The notes under the pieces: generated by a model
What the model was told of the DNA's origin: nothing
The model's input: only the letters and a program-made list of their open reading frames with translations
Database searches by the model: none
Shown here: piece after piece, positions 1-7,382 of the stretch
Layout: each line of letters opens with the position of its first letter
Numbering within the stretch: position 1 is the stretch's first letter
Program-made: the position numbers and the translations under genes
Assembly: GCA_043733485.1 (NCBI GenBank)
Contig: JAYTGN010000188.1
Coordinates: forward strand, 1-13,496
Reading direction: 5' to 3'
DNA length: 13,496 nt
Origin: Urbifossiella sp043733485
GTDB lineage: Bacteria > Planctomycetota > Planctomycetia > Gemmatales > Gemmataceae

Positions 1-116
1 GCCGGTGCTGCGTGCCATGCACCGGCTGGAAGCACGGTGCCACCCGGCGGCGTGGCGGAGGCGACACCGAACCCCAAGAACAGTACGATCAGCAAGGAAA
101 GGGAAGGACGGTACAC
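1..116 (-). CDS. Secreted protein of unknown function, 5' end only
   Basis: Reading the minus strand from a GTG at 116 gives 38 codons without a stop before the window edge. The first 21 residues look like a Sec signal peptide: a short start with one Arg (MYRPS), a hydrophobic core (LSLLIVLFLGFGV) and a small-residue cleavage site (ASA, then TPP). A GGGAG Shine-Dalgarno-like sequence lies at 126-130 on the same strand, 9 nt before the GTG, which is why this start was chosen. The mature part visible (TPPGGTVLPAGAWHAAP) is not one I recognise. No lipobox Cys follows the hydrophobic core, so it is more likely exported than lipidated. It diverges from the sulfatase. An 8-bp inverted repeat (1-8 with 19-26) lies in its coding region. 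Function cannot be assigned. Confidence 0.6.
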   Translation of the reverse strand, partial: MYRPSLSLLIVLFLGFGVASATPPGGTVLPAGAWHAAP

Positions 117-153
117 GGCAGGACACTCCCAGGTACTCGTTGAGGTTCACGTC
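117..153. promoter_or_regulatory. Very short divergent start region with two ribosome binding sites
   Basis: Only 37 nt separate the GTG start of the leftward gene (116) from the ATG start of the sulfatase (154). The stretch holds a Shine-Dalgarno-like site for each: GGGAG on the minus strand at 126-130 and TGAGG on the plus strand at 141-145, 8 nt before the ATG. There is no room for two ordinary promoters between the starts, so each promoter would have to lie inside the other gene's 5' end, or one gene would have to be read as part of a longer transcript. I see no convincing -35/-10 pair. Confidence 0.5.
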
Positions 154-1863
154 ATGATACTCTTCCGCAACGCGTTTCTCCTCGCTGCACTGTTACTTTC
201 ACCGTCTCTCGCTTCCGCCGTCGAGCCCGCGTGCTCCGGCGGCCGGGTAGAGTTTCGGCGAACCGGCGACGTAAGTCGCCGGGTTCTTCACCCACACCCG
301 GCGACTTACGTCGCCGGTTCGCCAAGAACTCCAGGTATGGCGGCCGAGCCGGTGCGGCCGAACGTACTCATCATCCTCGCGGACGACATGGGTTTCTCCG
401 ATGCGGGGTGCTACGGCGGCGAGATCGCGACCCCGAACCTCGATGCTCTCGCCAATAACGGGTTGCGGTTCACGCAGTTTTACAACACCGCGCGGTGCTG
501 GCCGTCGCGGGCCGCGATCCTCACCGGCTACTACGCGCAGCAGGTTCGCCGCGACACCGTGCCCGGTATTAAGAGTGGCACCCAAGGAACGCGGCCGCCG
601 TGGGCCAAGCTGCTCCCCGAAATGCTCAAACCGCTCGGCTACCGCACCTACCACTCGGGTAAGTGGCACGTGGACGGCCTTCCGCTCGCCAACGGCTTCG
701 ACCACTCGTACAGCCTCAACGATCACGATCGGCACTTCGCACCGAGGCAACACACCGAAGACGACAAGCCGCTCCCAGCCGCCGATGCGAAGGCCGGCTA
801 CTACTCGAGCACGGCCATCGCGGATCACGCCATCAAGTGCCTCAAGGAGCACGCGGAGAAGTTCGCCGAGAAACCGTTCCTGGAATATCTCGCCTTCACC
901 GCGCCGCACTTCCCGCTGCACGCCTCTCCGGAAGACATCGCTCCTTACAGCAAGAAGTACCTCGACGGTTGGGACGCGATGCGCGACGCGCGCTGGGAAC
1001 GGCTGAAGGAACTGAAGATCGGCGGCACCTCGCTCGCCGCCATCGAACGCGAAGTCGGACCGCCCTACCCCAACCCCGAGGCCATCAAGAAACTCGGGCC
1101 GAACGAACTGAACCGGCCGCTCGCCTGGAAGAATCTCAACGACGAGCAGCGGGCCTTTCAAGGGAACAAGATGGCGGTTCACGCGGCGATGGTGTCGCGC
1201 ATGGACCGCGAGATTGGCCGCGTTCTCGCCCAACTTCAGAAGATGGGCCAACTCGACAACACGCTCGTCTTCTTCCTGTCGGACAATGGCGCGAGTGCCG
1301 AGATCATGGTTCGCGGCGACGGCCACGATCCGCACGCCGCGTGCGGCACCGGAGCCACGTTCCTGAGCATCGGGCCGGGTTGGTCGAGCCTCGCAAACAC
1401 GCCGTTCCGCCGGCACAAGACGTGGGTCCACGAAGGCGGCATCTCGACTCCGCTGATCGTGTCGTGGCCCAAGGGCATCGCCGCTCGGGGCGAACTTCGA
1501 CACGCGCCGGGGCACCTCATCGACCTCGTGCCGACCGTGCTCGAAGTGACCGGAGGCAAGCGACCCGAGCAGCCTCCCGCGCCAGGTCTGAGCCTCGTCC
1601 CGCTCTTCGCCAAGGACGGCGCACTCGTTCGCGATTCGCTCTGGTGGATGCACGAGGGCAACCGCGCTCTTCGCGCCGGCAACTGGAAGCTCGTCGCGGC
1701 CGGCAAGGACAGCCCGTGGGAACTTTACGACCTGACGACGGACCGTTCCGAGGAGAAGAATTTGGCACAGGAGCAGCCCGAAAAGGTCCGCGAGTTGGCT
1801 GCGATCTGGACGAGGCAACTGGACGAATTCACGGCCCTCGCGGCGAAGGATCTATCCAAGTAG
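154..1863 (+). CDS. Secreted sulfatase (arylsulfatase family)
   Basis: A 569-residue sulfatase that should hydrolyse a sulfate ester; the substrate cannot be told. The ATG at 154 is preferred over the ORF-opening ATG at 37 because it follows a TGAGG site and begins a signal peptide (MILFRNAFLLAALLLSPSLASA). The alkaline-phosphatase-like fold starts at about residue 69 (RPNVLIILADD, metal ligands D77 and D78). The sulfatase signature C-x-P-S-R is present as CWPSR with C115, the residue expected to become formylglycine. Later motifs are GKWH, the metal-binding LSDNG, the FRRHKTWVHEGG segment and the C-terminal LYDLTTDRSEEKNLA typical of the family. The protein should be exported. A perfect palindromic repeat is translated in frame as about residues 35-57, between the signal peptide and the catalytic domain, and the stop codon belongs to another repeat. 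It diverges from the gene at 1-116. The family call is firm, the substrate unknown. Confidence 0.93.
   Translation: MILFRNAFLLAALLLSPSLASAVEPACSGGRVEFRRTGDVSRRVLHPHPATYVAGSPRTPGMAAEPVRPNVLIILADDMGFSDAGCYGGEIATPNLDALANNGLRFTQFYNTARCWPSRAAILTGYYAQQVRRDTVPGIKSGTQGTRPPWAKLLPEMLKPLGYRTYHSGKWHVDGLPLANGFDHSYSLNDHDRHFAPRQHTEDDKPLPAADAKAGYYSSTAIADHAIKCLKEHAEKFAEKPFLEYLAFTAPHFPLHASPEDIAPYSKKYLDGWDAMRDARWERLKELKIGGTSLAAIEREVGPPYPNPEAIKKLGPNELNRPLAWKNLNDEQRAFQGNKMAVHAAMVSRMDREIGRVLAQLQKMGQLDNTLVFFLSDNGASAEIMVRGDGHDPHAACGTGATFLSIGPGWSSLANTPFRRHKTWVHEGGISTPLIVSWPKGIAARGELRHAPGHLIDLVPTVLEVTGGKRPEQPPAPGLSLVPLFAKDGALVRDSLWWMHEGNRALRAGNWKLVAAGKDSPWELYDLTTDRSEEKNLAQEQPEKVRELAAIWTRQLDEFTALAAKDLSK
257..323. repeat. 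Perfect 28-bp palindromic repeat inside the sulfatase gene (family A)
   Basis: Two 28-nt arms (257-284 and 296-323) are exact reverse complements, with an 11-nt spacer. Each arm starts GGCGAACC and contains its own small inverted repeat (GGCGAC, GTAA, GTCGCC). The copy is read through in frame in the linker behind the signal peptide. A second copy with one compensated base change lies at 13440 in uvrA. One of the three frames of the left arm has a stop (TAA here, TGA in uvrA); neither gene uses that frame. Confidence 0.93.
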
Positions 1864-1950
1864 GGCGGGTCGAGGCTTTGCGAGACCCGCCATTCTCGAC
1901 TACGATCTCCCACGGCGGGTCTCGTCGCAAAGCCTCCTCGACCCGCCCTA
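1861..1950. repeat. Imperfect palindrome between sulfatase and cycloisomerase (family E)
   Basis: The left arm, 1861-1891, begins TAGGGCGGGTCGAGG and ends AGACCCGCC. The right arm, 1914-1950, is its reverse complement apart from two extra triplets, giving 31 against 37 nt around a 22-nt spacer. The first three bases of the element are the sulfatase stop codon. The transcript could form a long hairpin and might act as a terminator or mRNA 3' stabiliser, but no T-tract follows and the next gene starts 25 nt later, so the role is open. Confidence 0.85.
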
Positions 1951-1975
1951 CCATAATGCCATTCGGAGCCCACTT

Positions 1976-3088
1976 ATGAAGATCACCCGCATCGAGCCGA
2001 TCCCAATTAGCGTGCCGCTGAAGAAGGGTCTTACCGCGAAGACCGCGCACGGGGAGCACGCGGTGTCGCCGTACGTCATCGTGAAAGTCCACACCGATGC
2101 CGGGATCGTGGGCCTCGGCGAAGCGACCATTTCGGGGCTTTGGTCCGGCGAGACTCAGGCCGGTACCGTGGCTGCGATTGCCGAGTACATCGCGCCGCAA
2201 CTCATCGGCACCGATCCGCGCAACATCACGGCCGCTCGTCGAGCCATGGACTTCGTCATCAAGCTGAATCCGTTCACGAAGGCCGCGGTGGAAATGGCCC
2301 TGTGGGACATCGCGGGTAAAGCTGTGGGCCTGCCTGTGTATCAGCTTCTGGGCGGCAAGGTCCGCGACCGCGTTCGCATCAAACTCGTGGTCTGGGCGCG
2401 GGACGTGGCCGGTTCGCGCGCCATGGCCGAGGGGCATCTCGCGCTCGGCGTCTCGTGCGTGAAGGTGAAGACCGGGCTCGATCCGGAGTCGGACATCGCA
2501 CGGGTGCGAGCCGTTCGCGAAGTGGCCGGCCCAAACATCCCGCTGACCATCGATTCGAATTGCGGGTGGACGATTCAACAAGCGAAGTACTGCCTGCGGC
2601 AACTCGCGGACGTGAACCTCTTGCTTGCTGAGCAGCCGATCCCGCCCGGCGACCCTGCCGCGATGGCGGAACTGCGTCGCGACACGCCGGCACCCATCAT
2701 GGCGGACGAGAGCGTGTTCACGTTGCAAGATGCCTGGCTCCTCACGCTGCACCGCGCCGCGGACATTTTCAGCATCTATCCTGGCAAGCACGGCGGCATC
2801 GCGGCCACGGCCGAGATCATTGCGGTGGCCAAGGCCGCCGGGCTGCGCTGCACCATCGGCAGCAATTTGGAACTCGGCATCGGCACCGCCGCGATGCTGC
2901 ATGTAGCCGCCGCGTTCCCCGAGGTCGATACGGACTCGTTCCCCGCCGATACAATTGGGCCGTTCTACCACGAGGCGGACCTGCTCACGCAACCGCTCGA
3001 TCTGGGTCCACCCTACGCGATGGTGCCGACCGGCCCCGGACTCGGCGTCGAACTCGACGAGGCACAACTCAAGCGCTGGAGACTGTAA
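1976..3088 (+). CDS. Muconate-cycloisomerase-type enzyme of the enolase superfamily
   Basis: 370 residues, the usual length for the mandelate racemase/muconate lactonizing enzyme family, which abstracts a proton alpha to a carboxylate using a Mg2+ ion. It has an N-terminal capping domain (MKITRIEPIPISVPL onward) and a barrel domain with all expected residues: the K-x-K pair K163/K165 (VKVKTG), metal ligands D193 (IDSN), E219 (AEQP) and D244 (ADES), and the second-face Lys K271 (PGKHGG). The ligand spacing (26 and 25 residues) and the two-Lys layout place it in the muconate cycloisomerase subgroup, which also holds dipeptide epimerases, o-succinylbenzoate synthases and proline-derivative racemases or dehydratases. 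The ATG follows GGAG at 1965-1968. The next gene, a PepT-like peptidase, starts 1 nt after its stop, so the two are surely cotranscribed; this makes a peptide-related role such as dipeptide epimerase an attractive but unproven guess. Confidence 0.9.
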   Translation: MKITRIEPIPISVPLKKGLTAKTAHGEHAVSPYVIVKVHTDAGIVGLGEATISGLWSGETQAGTVAAIAEYIAPQLIGTDPRNITAARRAMDFVIKLNPFTKAAVEMALWDIAGKAVGLPVYQLLGGKVRDRVRIKLVVWARDVAGSRAMAEGHLALGVSCVKVKTGLDPESDIARVRAVREVAGPNIPLTIDSNCGWTIQQAKYCLRQLADVNLLLAEQPIPPGDPAAMAELRRDTPAPIMADESVFTLQDAWLLTLHRAADIFSIYPGKHGGIAATAEIIAVAKAAGLRCTIGSNLELGIGTAAMLHVAAAFPEVDTDSFPADTIGPFYHEADLLTQPLDLGPPYAMVPTGPGLGVELDEAQLKRWRL

Positions 3089-3089
3089 C

Positions 3090-4322
3090 TTGCACGAAAC
3101 CCACACGCTCCTCGATCGATTCATTCGCTACGTGCGAATCGATACCAAGGCCGACGACACGACCACGGCCTACCCGAGTTCGCCGGGGCAACTCGTGCTC
3201 GGCAAACTCCTTCGCGACGAACTCCTCGCCATCGGGCTCGACGCCAAGCAAGACGAGTTCGGTCTCGTCTTCGCCACGATCCCCGGGAACGTGCCCGGCG
3301 CGCCCACTATCGCCTTCAACGCCCACGTGGACACCAACCCCGAGAACTCGGGCAAGGACGTGGACCCACAGGTGATTCGCTATTACGCGGGAGGCGACAT
3401 CGCGCTGCCGAAGGATCGGTCGAAGGTCATCCGCGTCTCCGAGAATCCGGACCTGAACGCCGTAATCGGGAAGACCGTCATCACCACCGACGGCACGACG
3501 CTGCTGGGTGCGGACGATAAGGCCGGCCTCGCCGTCATCATGGAAGCGGCCCGCATTCTCGTGGAGAACCCGGCTATCCCGCACGGCCCGGTGAAGATCG
3601 TGTTCACGTGCGACGAGGAGATCGGCCGCGGCGTCCAGCACCTCGAACCGTCGCAGCTAGGTGCCGTCGCGGCCTACACGCTCGATGGTGCGGCCAGCGG
3701 CGAGATCGAAGACGAAACCTTCTCCGCGGATGCGGCCAAGGTCACGATCACGGGCGTGAACATTCACCCGTCGATCGCGAAGGGCCGCATGACCAACGCC
3801 ATTCGGCTCGCCGGCGACTTCATCGATCGGTTGCCGAAACGCACGCTCAGCCCCGAGACGACCGCGGATCGGCAAGGCTTCATTCACCCGCTCACGATCG
3901 AGGGCGGCGTCGGCGAGGTGAAGATCGGCTTTCTGCTCCGCGACTTCGACACGGCGAACCTCGCGATCGAAGCCGAGATCTTGCGCGAGATCGCTCGGCA
4001 AATCGAACGCGAATATCCCGAGGCGAAGGTGCTGGTCGAGACCCGCAAGCAGTACCGCAACATGCGTGATGGAATCGCGAAGGAGCCGCGGGCGATCGAG
4101 TATGCCGGGATCGCGACGCGGCGAGCCGGCCTCGAGCCGAAGTTCAAGATCATCCGCGGCGGCACGGACGGAGCGCAACTCACCGAGAAGGGACTTCCGA
4201 CGCCGAACCTCTCGACGGGCGAACACAACCCGCATTCGCCGCTGGAGTGGACGTGCCTGGAGGAAATGGAGGCCGCGGTTCGGGTGGTACTCGAACTGGT
4301 GCAGGTCTGGGCCGGGAAGTAA
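3090..4322 (+). CDS. pepT: Peptidase T-like M20 aminopeptidase
   Basis: A 410-residue cytoplasmic di-zinc peptidase of family M20B; the best-known member, PepT, removes the N-terminal residue of tripeptides. The start is a TTG at 3090, 1 nt after the cycloisomerase stop, giving MHETHTLLDRFIRYVRIDTK, which matches the usual PepT N-terminus; the upstream ATG at 2955 would overlap the previous gene by 134 nt. Zinc and catalytic residues are all visible: H79 and D81 (NAHVDT), D142 (LGADDKAG), E176 and E177 (CDEEIG), D199 (TLDGA) and H379 (GEHNPHS). The dimerisation (lid) domain lies between about residues 210 and 320, beginning near GVNIHPSIAKGRMTNA. The length agrees with PepT (about 408 residues). 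The cotranscribed enolase-superfamily gene suggests joint use in breakdown of peptides or of a related small acid. Another M20 specificity is possible. Confidence 0.9.
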   Translation: MHETHTLLDRFIRYVRIDTKADDTTTAYPSSPGQLVLGKLLRDELLAIGLDAKQDEFGLVFATIPGNVPGAPTIAFNAHVDTNPENSGKDVDPQVIRYYAGGDIALPKDRSKVIRVSENPDLNAVIGKTVITTDGTTLLGADDKAGLAVIMEAARILVENPAIPHGPVKIVFTCDEEIGRGVQHLEPSQLGAVAAYTLDGAASGEIEDETFSADAAKVTITGVNIHPSIAKGRMTNAIRLAGDFIDRLPKRTLSPETTADRQGFIHPLTIEGGVGEVKIGFLLRDFDTANLAIEAEILREIARQIEREYPEAKVLVETRKQYRNMRDGIAKEPRAIEYAGIATRRAGLEPKFKIIRGGTDGAQLTEKGLPTPNLSTGEHNPHSPLEWTCLEEMEAAVRVVLELVQVWAGK

Positions 4323-4830
4323 TTCGGAGTTGGGCGCGCGTGAAATGTCAGTTCTGGTTGGTGAAGTGATATGGGACTGCAAAACCGATTCACCTACGAC
4401 GCCGGCACTCACTCCGCCCGTCGAACCGCCAACTCCTCGATCACCGCATCCACCCGACCCTACCACTGCCGTCACCATCGGTCCGAACGCGGACCATCCT
4501 TGGCACTGGATTGGAGTTGGGCGATTCGGGAAGGCGACTTTCAAGCGACAGCGTATCGGACCGCGCAGCCAATCTGCAAACCGTGAACTGCACCCATCGG
4601 ACGGTTCTCGCCGCCTGCGAGTCCCGGTCTGGGGCGACGGCACCGACGCCGCCCGGGATCGCCTCGCCGCCGGTTGCCAGGCACTCTTGACCTGCGGGCA
4701 TGAAGCTGTGCCAAAATCTATAGGCACACCCTTTCTCCAGTTCGTCTTTTCTTGCGTGGCCGAACTTGCTACAACCGCGTCACCGGCACGGACCTCGTAC
4801 TGCGCGCCGCGCTGGGAAGGATTCCCTACC
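4323..4830. other. Apparently non-coding stretch upstream of the Lol-type operon
   Basis: The 508 nt contain only short reading frames without recognisable motifs. The large frame that runs through here into the permease gives low-complexity Arg/Pro/Ser-rich protein before 4831, unlike a real N-terminus. I see a small perfect hairpin (GGTCCG, AACG, CGGACC at 4480-4495), a GGAGTTGGGC decamer occurring twice (from 4326 and about 4513), and a weak promoter candidate near 4687-4717. A decayed gene or an RNA leader is possible but nothing supports it directly. Confidence 0.55.
4687..4717 (+). promoter_or_regulatory. Weak candidate promoter for the Lol-type operon
   Basis: TTGACC at 4687-4692 and CAAAAT at 4712-4717 are spaced 19 nt, about 115 nt before the permease start. 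The -35 is good, the -10 is poor and the spacing is long, so this is a suggestion only. Confidence 0.22.
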
Positions 4831-6312
4831 GTGTACAAGCTGCTCCTCTGCGTTCGCTACCTCCAAACGCGATACCTCGCGTTCATTTGCATCGTCAGCG
4901 TGATGCTCGGCGTCGCCACGCTCATCGTGGTCAACTCCGTCATGAGCGGCTTTTCCACCAAGCTCCGCGACCGCCTCCACGGCATGATGTCCGACGTGGT
5001 CATGGACACCGAGCGCATGGACGGCTTCGTGAAGTGCGACCGAGAAGGCTACCCAATTCTCGATCCGATCACGAACCTGCCGATCCCGCTTTCGCCCGAG
5101 GAAATCACCAAGCTGATCCTGAGCAGCCCCGCCGGCGACAAGATCGAAGCCATCACGCCCACCATCGAAGTCTTCGCCATTCTGCAGCACCAGTATCGCG
5201 GCCAGATGATGACCAAGCCGGTGCGCGTGATCGGGATCGATTCGGAAGGCCGTGCCGCCATCGGCGGCTACTCCGAGTTCCTGGTGCGGCAGAAGAATTC
5301 CACGAAGCCGAACTTCGAACTGACGCCCGAGGCGATGAACCGCTTCGAGTGGAACAAACGTCAGCGCGAGCCGCGCGAAGCGATTCAACTGCCGCCACCT
5401 CCGAAGCCCGGCGCCCTGCCCGAACCGGACATGCTCACGAACCTTCCCATCGCGCAGGCCAAGCCCTTCGGCATCATTCCCGGCTACACCATCGCCCACA
5501 TGCGGTTCAAGAACGATAACGGCGAAACGGTCGAGGAACAGGTCTTGCATCCCGGCGACGACGTGACGGTCACCACCGTGGGCGGCGCGGACCTGCGGCC
5601 CGTCTGGGGCACCTTCCTCGTCTCCGATTACATCAAGACCGAGATGAGCGAGTACGACCAGGGCATCGTCTACGTGCCGCTCGAACAGTTGCAGAAAATC
5701 CGCGGCATGACGGGCCGCTGCACCGCGATTCAAATCAAGCTCAAGAACTATGAGAAAGACAAGAAGCTCGTCGCGGACGAAATGCGGAAGATCTTCGTGC
5801 CGCAATCGGGTATCAGCGTCGATACCTGGGAAGGCCGGCAGGGGCCGCTGCTCGCCGCCATCGACGTCGAACGCAGCATCTTGAACTTGCTGCTGTTCAT
5901 GATCGTGGGCGTCGCCGGGTTCAGCATCCTCGCTATTTTCACGATGATCGTGTCCGAGAAATATCGCGACATTGGCATCCTGAAATCGCTTGGCGCTTCG
6001 AGCCAAGGCATCATGGTCATCTTCCTCGGCTACGGCCTGTTGCTCGGCACCGTCGGCTGCCTGTGCGGCACCGCCCTGGGCCTCTGGTTCACGAAGAACA
6101 TCAATTACATCGAACAGAAGTTGACGCAAATCACGGGTGCCGAGGTCTTCCCGCGGAACGTGTATTACTTCAAGGAAATCCCCACGAACGTCGAGATGAT
6201 GAACGTGCTGTGGGTGAACGTGGGCGCGTTGACAATTGCGGTGGTATTCAGCTTGTTGCCGGCGTACCGGGCCGCCCGATTGCACCCGGTGCGAGCCTTG
6301 CGGTTTGAATAG
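4831..6312 (+). CDS. lolC: LolC/LolE-type ABC transporter permease
   Basis: 493-residue inner-membrane permease of the family that, with LolD, extracts lipoproteins from the inner membrane for transfer toward the outer membrane. The start is the GTG at 4831 (MYKLLLCVRYLQTRYLAF) after an AAGG at 4817-4820; upstream codons give implausible protein. Four membrane segments have the MacB/LolC arrangement: TM1 about residues 15-40, a large periplasmic domain of some 310 residues, then TM2 about 350-375, TM3 about 393-418 and TM4 about 462-480. The cytoplasmic EKYRDIGILKSLGAS segment (from residue 376) is the coupling motif of LolC/E permeases, and the C-terminus ARLHPVRALRFE is typical. A Pro-rich stretch (LPPPPKPGALPEPD, about residue 185) interrupts the periplasmic domain. 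The LolD-type ATPase follows after 70 nt. One permease gene rather than a LolC/LolE pair suggests a homodimer. A MacB-like exporter is the main alternative. Confidence 0.85.
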   Translation: MYKLLLCVRYLQTRYLAFICIVSVMLGVATLIVVNSVMSGFSTKLRDRLHGMMSDVVMDTERMDGFVKCDREGYPILDPITNLPIPLSPEEITKLILSSPAGDKIEAITPTIEVFAILQHQYRGQMMTKPVRVIGIDSEGRAAIGGYSEFLVRQKNSTKPNFELTPEAMNRFEWNKRQREPREAIQLPPPPKPGALPEPDMLTNLPIAQAKPFGIIPGYTIAHMRFKNDNGETVEEQVLHPGDDVTVTTVGGADLRPVWGTFLVSDYIKTEMSEYDQGIVYVPLEQLQKIRGMTGRCTAIQIKLKNYEKDKKLVADEMRKIFVPQSGISVDTWEGRQGPLLAAIDVERSILNLLLFMIVGVAGFSILAIFTMIVSEKYRDIGILKSLGASSQGIMVIFLGYGLLLGTVGCLCGTALGLWFTKNINYIEQKLTQITGAEVFPRNVYYFKEIPTNVEMMNVLWVNVGALTIAVVFSLLPAYRAARLHPVRALRFE

Positions 6313-6381
6313 TTCCAGGTTCCAAGTTCCAAGTTGGGACGGGGAAGCTGAACTTGGAACTTGAAACTTGGAACTTGAAAC
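6311..6381. repeat. TTCCAAG-type palindromic repeat between permease and ATPase (family F)
   Basis: The gap between the two transporter genes is almost wholly made of short tandem units on one strand (GTTCCAGGTTCCAAGTTCC from 6312) and their reverse complement (AACTTGGAACTTGAAAC and again to 6381), around a 15-nt GC-rich spacer. The two arms could pair with a few G-T or mismatched positions. The element begins within the permease stop codon (TAG, 6310-6312) and ends one base before the ATPase ATG, so it must also supply whatever ribosome binding site the ATPase has. Confidence 0.88.
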
Positions 6382-6382
6382 C

Positions 6383-7108
6383 ATGTTGCGAGCCGAGAAC
6401 ATCACGAAGACGTACAAGCGCCATGCCGTGCAGGTGCGCGTGCTCAACGGTTTGAACCTCGAGGTGAAGACCGGCGAGTTCCTCAGCATCGTCGGGGCCT
6501 CGGGCTCCGGCAAGAGTACGCTCCTGCACCTACTCGGCACCCTGGACGCCCCGGACTCCGGCGCGATCTACCTCGACGAAACCCGCATCGATAACCTGCC
6601 GGCGAGAGACCGCGAACTGCTCCGCAACCGCACCTTCGGCTACATTTTCCAGTTCTACCACCTGCTGCCAGAACTCACGCTCCTCAACAACGTGCTGATG
6701 CCGGCGTACATCGCACACTCGACCATCGACTGGTGGAAGAACCGCTCGAAGTGGCGGTCCCGGGCGTTGGAACTGCTCGATCGCGTCGGCCTTTCGCATC
6801 GGTTGAAGCACCGCCCGCGCGAACTCTCCGGCGGCGAGTTGCAGCGGGCCGCCGTGGCCCGCGCCCTGCTCATGCATCCGCGCGTGCTCCTCGCCGACGA
6901 ACCGACCGGCAACCTCGACGCCCAGACCGGCGGCGACATCGTCCGACTCCTCCGCGACATCAACCGCGACGAGGGCGTCACCATCGTGATGGTCACGCAC
7001 AATCTGGACATCGTCTCCTCGACCGATCGGGTCGTCCGCATGATTGGGGGCGTCGTGACGGACGACACCAAAAGGCACATCCCGCGGCCCGAACTGATGG
7101 CGGTGTGA
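6383..7108 (+). CDS. lolD: LolD-type ABC transporter ATP-binding protein
   Basis: 241 residues from the ATG at 6383 (MLRAENITKTYKRHAVQVRV); the TTG five codons earlier lies inside the repeat and is not needed. The cytoplasmic ATPase drives the neighbouring permease. Visible motifs are Walker A GASGSGKST at residues 38-46, a Q-loop region IFQFYHLLPELTLLNNV that is characteristic of the LolD/MacB group, the signature LSGGELQR from residue 148, Walker B with D172 and E173 (LLADEPTGNLD) and the H-loop in VTHNLD. Length matches LolD. The start has no clear Shine-Dalgarno of its own because the palindromic repeat fills the space before it; translation may depend on coupling to the permease or on GGAAC-like bases in the repeat. 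A MacB-like ATPase is the alternative, with the same general role. Confidence 0.9.
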   Translation: MLRAENITKTYKRHAVQVRVLNGLNLEVKTGEFLSIVGASGSGKSTLLHLLGTLDAPDSGAIYLDETRIDNLPARDRELLRNRTFGYIFQFYHLLPELTLLNNVLMPAYIAHSTIDWWKNRSKWRSRALELLDRVGLSHRLKHRPRELSGGELQRAAVARALLMHPRVLLADEPTGNLDAQTGGDIVRLLRDINRDEGVTIVMVTHNLDIVSSTDRVVRMIGGVVTDDTKRHIPRPELMAV

Positions 7109-7121
7109 TCTCGGCACCGCC

Positions 7122-7157
7122 GCGCTCCGCTCCGAGGATTCCGCGTCGCGGCTAATC
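7122..7157 (-). repeat. 36-nt dispersed repeat, intergenic copy (family G)
   Basis: Read on the minus strand this stretch begins GATTAGCCGCGACGCGG and ends GAGCGGAGCGC. It matches 12660-12695 on the plus strand at 34 of 36 positions. This copy lies just after the LolD stop, in non-coding DNA; the other lies inside uvrA. Confidence 0.85.
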
Positions 7158-7279
7158 GTTCCTGTTCTGGTTTCATGTCAAACGTCTGGATCAACGGGCA
7201 ACTTTGAGGCTGCAGCTGGACGACCGATCCGCCTTGCGAATTCTTCCAATTCACTACGAATTCAGGCTCCAAACGGGCC

Positions 7280-7302
7280 GGGCTGCCAAAGTGTGGCAGC
7301 CC
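7280..7302. repeat. Small perfect hairpin upstream of the caspase-like gene
   Basis: GGGCTGCCA (7280-7288) and TGGCAGCCC (7294-7302) are perfect reverse complements around the 5-nt loop AAGTG. No T-run follows, so it is a poor intrinsic terminator. It may be the remnant of a repeat or a transcript structure. The rest of 7109-7382 holds the family G copy and nothing else I can identify. Confidence 0.45.
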
Positions 7303-7382
7303 AATTCGTTCGGCCTCAACATTTTCCTGACAGCTTCTGCCCAATTCGGGATATTGAGTGTGAATCCGGGTGGGAGTTCACC

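Noticed and set aside
1..26. 8-bp inverted repeat GCCGGTGC/GCACCGGC at the window start
   Set aside because: It is short, lies in probable coding sequence, and is unlike the dispersed repeats; likely chance in GC-rich DNA.
257..323. CRISPR-like or phage attachment role for the palindromes
   Set aside because: Copies are dispersed singly, not arrayed with spacers, and no integrase or Cas gene is visible.
199..1818. 539-codon minus-strand reading frame opposite the sulfatase
   Set aside because: It mirrors a gene with intact sulfatase motifs; its own protein is Arg/Val/Glu-rich without recognisable domains, as expected of antisense frames in GC-rich DNA.
1952..1957. CATAAT as a -10 box for the cycloisomerase gene
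   Set aside because: It lies only 18 nt before the ATG with no matching -35, and would put the Shine-Dalgarno at the very transcript start.
4066..4830. N-terminal extension of the permease frame
   Set aside because: The added residues overlap the peptidase and are low-complexity Arg/Ser/Pro-rich; the GTG at 4831 gives a normal LolC/E N-terminus.
4780..6540. 586-codon minus-strand frame opposite the permease
   Set aside because: His/Asp/Val-rich composition typical of an antisense shadow; it also runs through the palindromic repeat and into the ATPase gene.
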